NCBI GenBank assembly: GCA_043228905.1
Contig: JBHGNT010000005.1
Span: 21,824,001-21,888,000, forward strand
Origin: Azolla caroliniana
Taxonomy: Eukaryota > Polypodiophyta
DNA: 64,000 nucleotides
Direction of reading: 5' to 3'
Made by a program: the position numbers and the translations under genes. The notes under the pieces are model-generated. The model saw only the letters and a list, made by a program, of their open reading frames with translations, did no database searches and had not been told where the DNA came from. This document shows, piece after piece, positions 11,883 to 22,624 of this stretch; position 1 is the stretch's first letter; every line of letters begins with the position of its first letter.

Positions 11883-13883
11883 ATGGCTTTGGGCTTATCT
11901 TTAGGTCTCCAGGAAGGATCTCCACAATACTACGTCTTTGTTTCTTTGTCTGTGGTAGGAGCCATCTCCATTCTTGGGTCTTTTGCCCGCCTCCTCGGCT
12001 GGCTATGGCGCCACTTCCTCCGTCCTGCGAAAAGCTTATCTCGCTATGGCTCATGGGCCCTCGTCACGGGATGCACTGATGGTATCGGGAAAGCTTATGC
12101 ACTCCTCCTAGCGAAGCGCCGCATTAACCTTATTCTTGTCGGTCGATCCAAAGAGAAGCTGGAAACCCTAGTCTCTGAGATCAAAGATAGGTCCGGCGAT
12201 GTCAAAGTGAAGACAGTTGTGTTGGATTTTACCAATCCAGACCTCGAGACAGGGCTCTTGACCATCAAACAATTGGCATCAGAGCTTGATGTGGGTATAC
12301 TTATCAATAGTGCGGGTCTTTCGTACCCTTATGCGCGTTTCTTCCACGAGGTGGACGAGGAGCTTACCAAGAACCTTTTGAGGATGAATGTAGAGGCTAT
12401 AATTCGTATGGTTCAGATTGTGTTGCCTGGTATGATCGAGCGGAAACGTGGAGCCATTATCAATATCGGGTCCGGTGCTTCTTCCATCCTACCTTCAGAA
12501 CCACTCTATGCCCTCTATGCTGCTACCAAAGGGTATGTATTTCCACCCACATCCTTTTAATTTGGGTTATATGCATGTCCATTTTGCATCCTTTTTATCC
12601 ATCTTTTCTTTGTTATGAATGTCCATTTGCATCCTTTTTATTTATTTATGTATGTCCATTTAGATCCTTAATTGATAATTGTGGTATTATTTATGTTGAT
12701 ACCCATCTCTGTTTTTGTTATATATGACCATTACAATTATTCTTTTGTTATGTATCCATCCTTATATTTTTGGCATGTGTGTCAATATCTATCCTCATTT
12801 CATCTTGTTGTGCGTGTCCAAATGGTACATCTCTTTTTGTCATGCATGTGTGTATGTCTATATGTATCTATTTCTCTTTAATGCATGTTGATGCCCATCC
12901 TTCATTTATTTAGTCATTAACGTATTTGATGTCAAATTAGTGACTCATTAATGTTTTCTATGGTGGTTTGACCTAACTATAATGTTTTATGATTCAATTT
13001 CTGTATATCGCATGATTGGTATCCATAGTTCTTGTATCAAATACATGATAGCCTAGAACTACTTGTCACACCCTGGAATACTGTGATGAGAATATGCATA
13101 AGACTGTATCGACATGCATACATTTGAGCCATTCATATTCACAATTTTTGTACCAAATATGCTTATCTATCACAAGTGTGAATCATGTAATGAAAATATG
13201 TACAAGAATGTATCAACATGCATGAATCTATAATTCTATATGTGTGTGTATGCATCAGCATATGTACATGCATTTGGACCAAATACATACATGCATTATA
13301 TATATAAATATACTCAATGCTTCTTTGAACCAAATACGTTCTAGCTTAAGTCTATTTGTGACAACATTGATATGCATAAGAATGTGAAGGGCTTATGTGT
13401 TGAATCATTATAATGACTTGTATTTTTGTTTTCGAAAGGTTTGTCGAGAAATTCTCAAGGAACTTATATGTGGAATACAAAAACAAAGGAATTGATGTGC
13501 AGTGCCAGGTACTTATGTTCAACAGAAATCTTTTAAGATAGTTAATTGGAATGGGTTTTGCAACAAGTCCCAATTTTTATTAATTTGGAAAACACTTTCT
13601 TTTGCTATGTTATACACTTGATCAGGCACCATTGTATGTGGCAACTAAACTAGCATCCATAAGAAAATCATCATTCTTTTGTCCTTCGCCGGGAGGGTAT
13701 GCCCGTAGTGGGATAAGATGGATCGGTTACGAGCCAGTTTGCACACCTTATTGGCCACATTCAGTTATATGGAAGGTGATTAGTGAACTTCCAACATCTG
13801 TCTTTGATTCGGTTCGTATGAAGTTATGTCTCGCAATTCGCGCAAAGGGTAAAGCGAAGGATGCAAGAAAAAAGGATCAGTGA
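11883..13883 (+). CDS. KCR1: Very-long-chain 3-oxoacyl-CoA reductase (KCR1-type), 3 exons
   Basis: Exons are 11883-12532, 13439-13508 and 13626-13883. Donors are GTATGT and GTACTT, acceptors are GAAAG and ATCAG, and the phases join cleanly to give 325 residues, close to plant KCR1. An N-terminal membrane segment spans residues ~17-40. The Rossmann motif TGCTDGIG is at ~62-69, NSAG at ~142-145, Ser at 197/200, and the catalytic YAATK at 212-216. The protein ends KKDQ, a dilysine ER-retention signal. The enzyme reduces 3-ketoacyl-CoA with NADPH in the ER fatty-acid elongase, supplying very-long-chain fatty acids for wax, cuticle and sphingolipids. The exon 2 and 3 sequences (VEYKNKGIDVQCQ, APLYVATK) are strongly conserved in the family. 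No lesion is seen. Confidence 0.93.
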
Positions 13884-14737
13884 AAGTAGGACGATTTAAC
13901 TTCTCTCGTATGATGTGGTCATTTGTTTGTTCGTTGATCTTTATGAGCATAGGGTATTTTAGTTGAACTCCAATAGGTAATAATAATTGCATAAGAGTGA
14001 GGCTAAGATGAGGGTTTGGGAAGTTTTTAACTGTGATGGAGGAGCCTAATGGTAAACAGGCGAGATGTGATGATTGGTTAAGCTGTTGATTACGCATTTC
14101 ACAATGTTTGGTATGCTCCTTGGACATTGTGACCTTTTCTCTTGAATTGGAGTTTTGGATATGTTTTTCATGTTTCCAGACTGTCAAATTCCTTCCAGCA
14201 TGTTCTTCTTGGGTGTGGTACATAATCAGTTTGAATCGAAATGTCTAAACTGTGTAACATTGCTAATTGGGTAGTATCAAATGCAATATGTCTTTTGTTT
14301 TGAAAATATTTAGTATAAAGTGGGAATGTGTACTGACAAAAGCAACAAAATGTAAAATTGAAGGTTCTCTATTATGATGTATTTTCTATTATCTCTGAGG
14401 GAATGAACTTGTGCTGGAAGTAGTCTTGTTTTAAGGTTAGGGAATCTAATCACAACCTCAGTTGAGCAAAGTTGACATGTGTCCAAGGTCCCATCCACAT
14501 GCAGTCAATTAGTGTGAAACTGAGAAGAATAGCTGTGTGCTTTTGTTACATTATGATCATTGATATATCAAGGGTTTGTTTGCTTAGCATGATTTCTGAT
14601 TGTTGACGGAAATTCGACCATCGGTTAGGAAGTCTCGACAAATGCATTTAGATATTTTTGGTAGCTATTCTCCATGCAATAGTGACCTTGTTCAGCTCTT
14701 GGTTCTTCCTAGATGTCCAATCCTTTTACTTTGTTGG
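13884..14737. other. 3' flank of the reductase gene and spacer, nothing recognised
   Basis: AT-rich sequence with no coding potential on either strand that I can support. It ends at the 8-bp target duplication of the next mobile element. The 3' UTR of the reductase must lie in the first few hundred bases. Confidence 0.6.
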
Positions 14738-14745
14738 GTATTTCT

Positions 14746-14935
14746 TAGGGATCGGCAACGGCTCGGCTCAAGCCTAAACCGTTTGGCTTAGCCGGCTTGA
14801 AAACGGCTTAGCGGCTCGGCTCGGCTCGGTTTATGCTTGAACTTGCCTTAACGGTTTGAGCTCGACTCGGCTTGGCTTGAGCCTTGCCAAACCGGCTCAA
14901 GCCGGATAAACCGTTTAAGCCGTTTATAAACTTTA
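14746..14935 (+). repeat. Left terminal inverted repeat and subterminal motif cluster
   Basis: Starts with TAGGGATCGGCAACGG, then GGCTCGGCTCAAGCC, AAACCG, GGCTTAGCCGG, AAAACGGCTTAG and AAACCGGCTCAAGCCGG blocks. The AAACGG hexamer is the known binding motif of Ac transposase; its presence here is seen, its function inferred. Confidence 0.8.
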
Positions 14936-15045
14936 GAGAGGGGGAGAGAGACAATAGACAAGGGGAAAGAGAGAGAGAGAGAGAGTGAGGGAGGGAGAAC
15001 TACATAGATGAGGAGAGAGAGACAGAGGGAGGGAGACAACATATA

Positions 15046-15089
<44 letters not shown>

Positions 15090-15134
15090 ACACAGAGAGG
15101 AGAGAGAGAAAGAAAGAAAGAAAGAAAGAAAGAT
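14936..15134 (+). repeat. GA-rich array, left of the LINE
   Basis: (GA)n interrupted by AACTACATAGA, ACAACATATAAGG and ACTACACAGAGAGG spacers, ending in (GAAA)n at about 15108-15132. The same spacer words occur to the right of the LINE, so both flanks derive from one minisatellite-like array. Confidence 0.8.
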
Positions 15135-15317
15135 GTATTAACGTCTTCTAAGGCCAAATTTGGCCCATGAGACAATTGGTTTACAACAATAGAGTATTTA
15201 TCCAGTCATCATAACTAAAAATAAAATTAAGTAAAAAAAATAGAACTTAAACTAAAAGAGTTCTAGTAGTGTACAATATGTAGTATACTCGAAAGTGACT
15301 ATACACTAAGCCTAATT

Positions 15318-18300
15318 TTATTTCCACCCAAGCCTCTCGAAAAGAAGTGGGGGGTCAAAGGGTCTTGATGTGGGTTCCAATGTAGAGAGTGCCCTAGCCA
15401 TGGCTTCTAGGCGGTGTAGCTCATGTTCCCTTATTTTCAATATTGCTTCCACATCACGTTGAGTTGTTTTGAAACTCGGCACCCGAGGACGTCTGGTTCT
15501 TCTCTGGTTTTCTGCCTCATCAATGGAAAGGTCGAGTGGTGCAAGTGTGTCGGCATTCGTTGTCTCCTCAGGTTCCTGAAAAACTGCATTTGTTACATGT
15601 TCGTGATCATTAGCAACATTATTGTCAACATTTTGTAATTTATTCTCTCTGTGTTGTTTTAGCTCTAGAATGTATTTGCCTAATTTCTTTATATCTAGAG
15701 TATCTAATAGTTTGGGGAGGGTGGGAAACGGACCAAGTATGTCTTGGTATTTTGCCCTTATCTCAGCATAGGTTGGACACTTGCATGTAAAGTGGTACTC
15801 ATCCTCTATCTCTATGTGACATAACCTACATATCCTTTCCTCCCTAGGGACTCCACTAGTACGACCATTTTCAATCTCAAGTTGGTGAGACGATATTCTA
15901 AGTTGTCCGATGGCAACCCTTAGTGCATGTGGTAAGAATACATCTAGATATTTTGGCCGTGTGATAAAACCTAACTCAGAGAAGTGCATGAAGTGTTTCT
16001 TATAGTACGACATTTTAGATGGGAGTGGCTCTAGTGGGGTGATCCATTTACACCGAGTGTAAATTTGCCATATTTCTTGGCGTATTACTTTATTGCGGTT
16101 CTCATGAGAGATTAAGGTGTTATCACTCGTGTGGTTGTACCTAAGGGGAGGTAGGTTATTAATGTCTAGACCATTCGCAAGAAGCCAAGTCACCATCATG
16201 CCATACCATGAGCTAGTATAGCCGGACTCATACAATGATCGAGAGGCCTTAAAGGCTTGATGAGATATTCTATCATGTGGTTGGCTATGTATCCTATCAA
16301 TAAAGACTACAAGTTGAAAAAGTGCCTCTACTAGAATTGGGGGTAACGTGAACTCGGCCCTAATAATGTCATGTGGTACAGTCGATTTGCTTCGGAGTTG
16401 GCGTGATAGCATCATCACCAATGGTCTCTCTAATTGCGTCCACATGAAGGATGGTAATCCTGGAGCCCAAACCGCTGATGCATACATGAGGGAGGGGGTC
16501 ACTAATGAGTCAAAGAGCCACCCTTTAGTCCGTGGCTCTTGAAAGTGTGCTTGGTGGCATTGTCTCTCTAGGAGTGAGAGGGATGCATGTCCTCTCGTGA
16601 GTCTATCCTTCGCTGCTTGTGTCATCGAAAATTTACCTGAGCGGGCACTAAAAGTGACTCCGAGATATACGTACGATCCAACCACCTCGATTGGGCTATG
16701 GGAGATAGTTAGGTGACACTTAGCTCTAACTTGGGCCGATGTGTGGAAGATAAGGACTTTCGTTTTCCCTAGATTCACTACCAATCCTCGTTGTACACAA
16801 AAGTCATCTAAGGCATTGAGGTGCCTCTGTAGGTCGTGTTCGGATTCAGAGAGCAAAACTATGTCATCCGCATAGAGCAAGATACGAACCTGCGTATCCC
16901 CAAGGACCACTCCGGTGCCTCCCTCACGAGCAATAAAATCTGTGATCTCATCAATGTAGATCCCAAAAAGCGCCGGTGATAGGGGGCAACCTTGTTTTAC
17001 ACCAATAGTGCTAGTGACACGATTGGATAGGCCACCTGGGCATCGGACACACCCGGACACTTGTTCATATAGTGCGTAGATGGCCCATACTATATCATCT
17101 GGTATTCTCAAGCTTTTAAGTCTATCAGACAACCGATCTCTAGGGACTGTGTCAAAGGCTTTGCGGAAGTCCACAAAACAACAATATAATCTCTTCTTGC
17201 GAGCCCTAGTTTGGTCAATTAGGCATCTAAGTGTGAAGATGTGATCAATAGTGGAGAAGGCTCGTCTAAAGCCAGCTTGTTCAGGTGCACGAAGGTTTAG
17301 GGTCTCCATGTAGTCGCTAAGCTCTGCTTCCATTACTGCACCATATAACTTAGCAAGGGTATGGCCTATCATAATGGTCCTATATGTATTTGGGTCCATG
17401 GGGTCCCCCCCTTTATGTATGGGGGTCACTGTATTCATAGTCCACTGTGGTGGAAAACCCTCCGCAAGGGCACGATTGAAGATTAGAGTTAGCAAGGGAG
17501 CTAGGCACTCTCTCGCATATATAATGTGTTCTGCTCGCAATCCTGTGTGGTCCATGGACTTCCTACGTTGTAATTTCTTTATGACCTTCATGACCCTAGA
17601 GGTCGTGAAAAGTGTCCCCGTGGTAGGCCGGGGTGTGGAAGGCATTGGAAAAGGTGGTTGGTTTGGGATTTGGTAAAGCCTCTCTGTATATGTGTGCCAA
17701 GTTTCGGGATCTTCGATGGGTGTTTGTGGTCTTGGCTCCCGTAGTCTCTTCCATGCCGTGGCGCAATCGCTACTCATGAGCATATGGTAGAGTTCCCAGT
17801 ATTGGGATGCCTCCCACGCTCGTCTCTTACGACGTGTCATCTTACGCATTTCTTTGCGAGCTTGTGTGGAGGTAATACTACCATTGAGTTGCGATACTGT
17901 AAGTTGTCTATGTAGGTCCCTACAATCCTCGTCATACCATTTATTTTGTGGCATTGATCCTGATCTACCTTGATTTGAGTGTTTTGTATATGGGAAACTG
18001 CTAGCTGCTGCGGAGTGAAGGATGTGTGTGAGTCTTGTACTAAGGCTTTCTAACGGTAGAGAGGGATCAATGGAGGGGAGATGGGCCTGAACATGTTGAG
18101 AGTATATGTCAGAGAGCTCATGTGTGAAATGTATTGTGGTGTGATGGCATGGTTGACTAGACTTGGTGACCTTAGAGATATCACATTTTAGCTCGAAGTA
18201 TAAGAAGCTATGGTCTGCGCCAATAGGGCATGGGGCCACTCGGAAGGAGTTAATCAAGTGGGTAGCTGCCAGGCGCCCTATTAGATAGTCAACTGTGCTT

Positions 18301-19019
18301 TCCCCTCCTCCATGTGGGAAACATGTGAGCTCTTCCGAGCCCGGCCACTTAGCTAAACCATTATATATGACCATCTGGTGCCGACTGCCAAGTTCGAGCA
18401 GATGATGGCCAAAGCTCGTGGCGTCCGCACCTTGATCCTTTGATCTACGTGTGGTGCCTATGTCTAAAGGATCAACATTTACCATTTCTAGGTTTCTATT
18501 CATCTGAAATACGGTGCATTGTCGGGATTGGGTTCTCGCATTGAAGTCTCCTACAAGAAATACTTCTCCTTGGGAAGAATATCGGATTATGTCATCCGAT
18601 AGGGGTTCGTATGGAGAAGGCCCATGTGGCATTCCTTCATCGACTAATCTCGTCAAGCCACTAATATTATAACGGGATCCTTTTGGGGGAAAGTAACAAA
18701 TGGCGAAAAATACTGCATGGTCTTTGCTTGTGGAGACTTTCACCCACATAAAACGAGCTTCTGGGTCTATCTTCATTATTTCTATCCTATTATGTAGCTC
18801 TCTACAAAATAGTATCGCGACACCTCCAGATCCCCTAGTAGTGTGTCGACGTGAGGTTTGTCTAAAAGCGGACTCCCAACGGAATCCTTCGACCCGTGGG
18901 AGTCCTCTATTTGGGCTCTGATGTGTTTCTACCAAGAAAAGTATATCAGATACCTTTAGTATCTCCTCTAGGCGGCCGGGGTGTGCTCAGAGTGCGCCAT
19001 TACAATTCCGTAGGGTCAT
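15318..19019 (-). pseudogene. LINE ORF2: endonuclease and reverse transcriptase, one stop codon
   Basis: From the ATG at 19019 (MTLRNCNGAL) the frame meets one TGA at 18989-18987. It then stays open for about 1,220 codons to 15318. An APE-type endonuclease is visible (FLVETHQS, GDFNART, ADHSFLYFEL). The reverse transcriptase is complete (PIHKGGD, FVDFRKAFDTV, GVKQGCPLSPALF, catalytic LLYADDIV near 16.87 kb). The C-terminus has the LINE cysteine motif CRLCHIEIEDEYHFTCKC. The stop falls about 10 codons after the start, within the first strand of the endonuclease; CGA to TGA would explain it. A downstream ATG at 18935 would give 1,205 residues without the first endonuclease strand. Confidence 0.85.
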
Positions 19020-19055
19020 CCTAAGTGCATTTTCTGTCACATGGGCCACACGCCG

Positions 19056-19868
19056 TCAGTTAGTAGTGCGATCATTTATGATCACTCGCCCGTCTCGGTA
19101 AAAGGCGTGATGGCCTTCTTTACGAGCTTGCATAACTCGTGGCATACAACTCTTGCGATGCTCAATTTGCATCTTAGTGAGGTCTTCATCGAGATAGATG
19201 GGGTCCCCATCCATTCCTCGAAGGATTGGTCTCTTCTTAAAGAAAGTGATTCTAGAGTCTAAGTCTTTAAATTGAAGGACTAAGGCTCTCTTCCTAGTTG
19301 TGTCACGCCCGGCCCTCCATGCTTTGGTGATAGGTAGGGCCTCTGTGTACCCTAACATTTTCCCAAGTGTTTGTGCGTCCTCATTTGGGGATGCACCTTC
19401 CTTGAGCCCAATGACACGTACATTTAAGCGTCGGGCCTGACGCATTTTCTCTTCTTCAAGGGTGGTGTTAACAATATTTTCATCTTTTATTTCTTTTTTA
19501 ATGTTTCTTTTAACCACATCTACCCAACCCGTTTTAGCTAACTCTATGTTATTATTAACTTCCTCTTTAACTTTTTTATTTTCGTCCTTTATATCCTCTA
19601 TAGAGGATATTTCACCGTCTTCTCGAGATACCTCGATGTCCTTAAGTTGTTTTTTAAGGTCGATGTTTTCTACTTTAAGTTGTTCTATTTCGGCCTTGAG
19701 GGCGTCTTTTTCCTCTCTATCTTTTTTCTTGTGGGTTTCGGTGTCTTTCACCCATTTTTTCATATCCATCTCTATTTTTGTTAAACGATTAAACATATCT
19801 AAAAAGTCCTCCTTACTTATAGCCTCGTCTTGTATATCCTTAAGTTCCTTAGTCCGTCTAGACGTCAT
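19056..19868 (-). CDS. LINE ORF1 protein: coiled coil plus RNA-binding domain
   Basis: The ORF is open from 19979. I choose the ATG at 19868 (MTSRRTKELKDIQ) because the upstream 37 codons (Cys/His/Thr-rich, then FYLFFLID) look untranslated. This gives 270 residues. Residues ~10-115 are Lys/Glu-rich heptads (coiled coil). The C-terminal half reads ARRLNVRVIGLKEG, ITKAWRAGRDTTRKRALVLQF and HRKSCMPRVMQARKEGHHAF, the RRM-plus-C-terminal pattern of L1-type ORF1 proteins. Such proteins trimerise and coat LINE RNA. The stop at 19056 lies 37 bp upstream of the ORF2 ATG (19019), so the two are read from one bicistronic RNA. There are no stops or frameshifts. Confidence 0.75.
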   Translation of the reverse strand: MTSRRTKELKDIQDEAISKEDFLDMFNRLTKIEMDMKKWVKDTETHKKKDREEKDALKAEIEQLKVENIDLKKQLKDIEVSREDGEISSIEDIKDENKKVKEEVNNNIELAKTGWVDVVKRNIKKEIKDENIVNTTLEEEKMRQARRLNVRVIGLKEGASPNEDAQTLGKMLGYTEALPITKAWRAGRDTTRKRALVLQFKDLDSRITFFKKRPILRGMDGDPIYLDEDLTKMQIEHRKSCMPRVMQARKEGHHAFYRDGRVIINDRTTN

Positions 19869-19994
19869 TGTAGTGTCAATAAGAAAAAAAAGGTAAAATA
19901 AATGGGTTCGAGACTTAGCCGAGTTTGTGTGTGTGTCGCAATCACATCGGCATTTTGTAGCACGGGACGAGCACACCAAAAGAACCCACCCACG

Positions 19995-20440
19995 AACAGA
20001 GAGAGAGGAACTACATAGAGGGGGGAGAGAGAGAGAGACTACACAGAGGGAGAGAGAGAGAGAGAGGAACTACATAGAGGGGAGAGAGAGAGAGACTACA
20101 CAGAGGGAGAGAGAGAGAGAGAGGAACTACATAGAGGGGAGAGAGAGAGAGAGAGAGGGAGGGAGAGTCAAGAGTCGAGACCATAGACGTGACAGAGAGA
20201 GAGAGAGAGGAACTACATAGAGGGGAGAGAGAGGGAGGGAGGGAGGGAGAGTCGAGACCATAGACATGAGAGAGAGAGAGAGGAACTACATAGAGGGGAG
20301 AGAGAGGGAGAGGGAGAGAGAGTCGAGACCACAGACGTGAGAGAGAGTGGGAGGGAGAGCTTGTACAATGTATAGTATATAGTATATAGTATATAGTGGA
20401 TCATTTGAGAGAGAGGGAGGTAGGGAGAGAGGGAGAGAGA
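19995..20440 (+). repeat. GA-rich minisatellite, right of the LINE
   Basis: Tandem units of the type GGAACTACATAGAGGGGAGAGAGA alternate with GACTACACAGAGGGAGAGAG and, further right, GTCGAGACCATAGACGTGA-containing units. At least five copies of the AACTACATAGAGG word are visible. Confidence 0.8.
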
Positions 20441-20444
20441 GGGA

Positions 20445-20662
20445 GGTTTCTAAACCGGTTTCCAAGCCGGTTTAGAAACCAGTTTACAAGCCGTTTACCA
20501 AACCGGTTCACAAACTGGTTTAGCATAAACCGGTTTAGCCTAAACCGGTTTGTGAACCGGCTCGGCTCAGGTTTGAGATCCTGTAAACGGTTTAGGCTTA
20601 GCCGGTTTGGCTTGATCCAAGCCAAACCGGCTAAGTCTAAACCGAACCGTTGCCGATCCCTA
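20445..20662 (-). repeat. Right terminal inverted repeat and subterminal motif cluster
   Basis: Read on the minus strand it starts TAGGGATCGGCAACGG like the left end, followed by many AAACCGG/CCGGTTT blocks, several overlapping as AAACCGGTTT palindromes. This cluster is denser in AAACCGGTTT than the left one. Confidence 0.8.
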
Positions 20663-20700
20663 GTATTTCTGTATATTGCTATAATTGCTATGGAAATGTC

Positions 20701-20940
20701 AACTTCTACTGTCACTAGATTATTCTTTTGTATTTGTAATGCTTGTGTGAGGTGTCATGCACGTGATGAACAAAAGGTTTTGACGTGTAACTAGTTCAAA
20801 CATTTTTATGAGGGAGAGATGTTAACTTCTATTGTCACTACATTATTCTTTTGTATGTGATGAGTGTATGAGGTGTCATGCACATGATGAACAAAAGGTT
20901 TTAACATGCAACTAGTTTAACCATTTTTATGAGAGAGAAT
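20701..20940 (+). repeat. Tandem duplication, period about 123 bp
   Basis: Two copies (20701-20823, 20824-20940) share AACTTCTAYTGTCACTA, TGTATGAGGTGTCATGCAC, GATGAACAAAAGGTTTT and CATTTTTATGAG blocks. Confidence 0.85.
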
Positions 20941-21911
20941 CAAGTTTAGGTACTAAATAAAAGGCTGCTTTTGAGAGTGCTATTGGGTTACTGACATTTT
21001 TCATATCCTAGGCTCTTTTTGGAGTGTTATTGGATGACATGCATTTTCATATTCTATGCTTCTCTTGGCCCAATCTAGTCTCCTAGGTTGGTGACCTATA
21101 TTCTATTTCATAAATTAGGTAAAAAACTCTTGATCTTAATGATTAGGGTAATATGCATCCACTTGCTTTAACTATACCAAGTGCAGACAATTAGCTCATT
21201 CTTGAGTAAATGGGCTTAGCTATGGTCTCATTGATGATTGTAAACAAGCTAATAATGAGCATGGATTTGGCATTATTGGTTCCTTAAGGTATGGTAAAGC
21301 AAACATGTACACAATTGATAATCAAATAAATTTATGGTCACCCAACTCCTAGATGAAGGTCAACAACCTATCTCATGAGTTAATGGTTACATGTTCATGA
21401 CATTTTAAGGAATTTGTTAACGAGACGTGTATAGTGCTTAGTCACCCAATGAGTCAAAACCAATTCACATGCTATGACAAACACTCTGCTCAACATATGT
21501 ATTGTCCCCAAGCTAATTCCCCTATGCTTGACCTCATTGACAAATTTGTGTATGCTATGCATTTATAAGGCTCTTTTTAGGAGTGTCATTGGGGTTTGAA
21601 TCAAAATGTAGTTTCTTACAAAAGCTCTCCATCATCAGATGAATCAAATTGAGGCATCCTACCAAGCTCCAAATCATCCGATTAAGAAGTCTACACTCCT
21701 TCAATCTTCTAATGAGTTGAGCCCTGTTCTCCAACCAAGTTTTTTGTATATCTAATCATGAACATGATCCAAACCCAAGTCTTCTACCAAGTACCATGTA
21801 TACTTGCAAGAAATGCCAAGTACACATCTATATCAATACACTCCTTCAATATTCTGATTGGATTGAGCCCTAGGTCTCCTACCGAGCTTGTTGTAGAGTT
21901 AAATTCTGAAC

Positions 21912-22190
21912 AAAGATCCAAACCCCAAGTCTTGTACCGAGTAACCAAGCATGCGTACATACCATACACCCGAATAAATGGCACAGATCGACACCGAGTT
22001 GGGGCGCATGGAATAAAGATCCAAACCCCAAGTATTGTGCCGAGAAATTAAGCATTCGTACATACCATATATGTATGTACCTAGGAAAACAACACATATT
22101 AGTACTCGACCCGGGGTGCATTGAATAAAGATCCAGACCCGAAGTCTTGTACCTTAATAACCAAGCATGTGTAGAATACCTACCATATAC
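21912..22190 (+). repeat. Three tandem copies of a 103-112-bp unit
   Basis: AAAGATCCARACCCCAAGT-type starts at 21912, 22015 and 22127. Each is followed by TTGTACCGAG, AACCAAGCATGYGTA and ATACCATA. A diverged half copy lies near 21770. Confidence 0.8.
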
Positions 22191-22624
22191 CCAAAAAACC
22201 AGGCGAGCATACGTATACGCACACACACAATACGTATACGTAACACGCATACGTATGCATACGAGACACGAGAGACAGGGATAATGTGTATCGGGTTCTT
22301 CGTGAGTACACATAAAATTATGTTATCTTATGTACATGGATGGATAGTACACAGAAGAAAGGCTAGAACAGAGAGAAGGAAGACACACAAAAAATACAGA
22401 GAAAAATAAGACATACAGAGAAGAGATACAGAGAAATAAATACATACAGAGAAGAAGAAGAGATATGTATGTATGTATGTATGTATAGAGAAGAGATACA
22501 GATAAAATACACAGACAGAGAACATACACACAGAGAAGCTACAGAGAGATCGATCGATCGATCTGATCCATGGTCTTCTTGACAGAGATTCCGATCATGC
22601 CTGGATGATCCCTCCATACCATCC

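Larger units (their letters stand above)
15135..19994 (-). mobile_element. LINE retrotransposon (ORF1 + endonuclease/RT ORF2), nearly intact
   Basis: The element lies on the minus strand inside the hAT-type element. The 5' end is near 19990 and the 3' end near 15135, where a (CTTT)n-like run is found on the minus strand in place of a clear poly(A). It has two ORFs in the usual order. Boundaries are approximate because both flanks are low-complexity GA sequence, which also hides any target duplication. Coding quality is far better than in the other retroelements of the window: ORF1 is whole and ORF2 shows a single in-frame stop. Confidence 0.8.
14738..20670. mobile_element. hAT-type composite DNA transposon with 8-bp target duplication
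   Basis: The element itself is 14746-20662 (5,917 bp). Its ends are a perfect 16-bp inverted repeat, TAGGGATCGGCAACGG, flanked on both sides by the same 8 bp, GTATTTCT (14738-14745 and 20663-20670). An 8-bp duplication with a TAGGG terminus is diagnostic of the hAT superfamily (the maize Ac end is similar). About 180-200 bp inside each end are many short motifs such as AAACCGG, TAAACCG, AAACGG and GGCTTAGCCGG in both orientations, the layout expected for transposase-binding subterminal repeats. No hAT transposase is present, so it is non-autonomous. Its cargo is GA-rich arrays plus a LINE on the minus strand. Confidence 0.85.
20671..22560. other. Intergenic with several tandem duplications, no gene
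   Basis: No supported coding sequence. Besides the two repeat blocks annotated separately, a 60-70-bp unit (GCTSTTTTKGGAGTGYTATTGG) appears at about 20962, 21011 and again, diverged, at about 21572. Palindromic ACGTATACGT-like words occur at 22205-22262, and CAGAGAA-rich microsatellite leads into the next gene (22370-22550). Confidence 0.65.
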
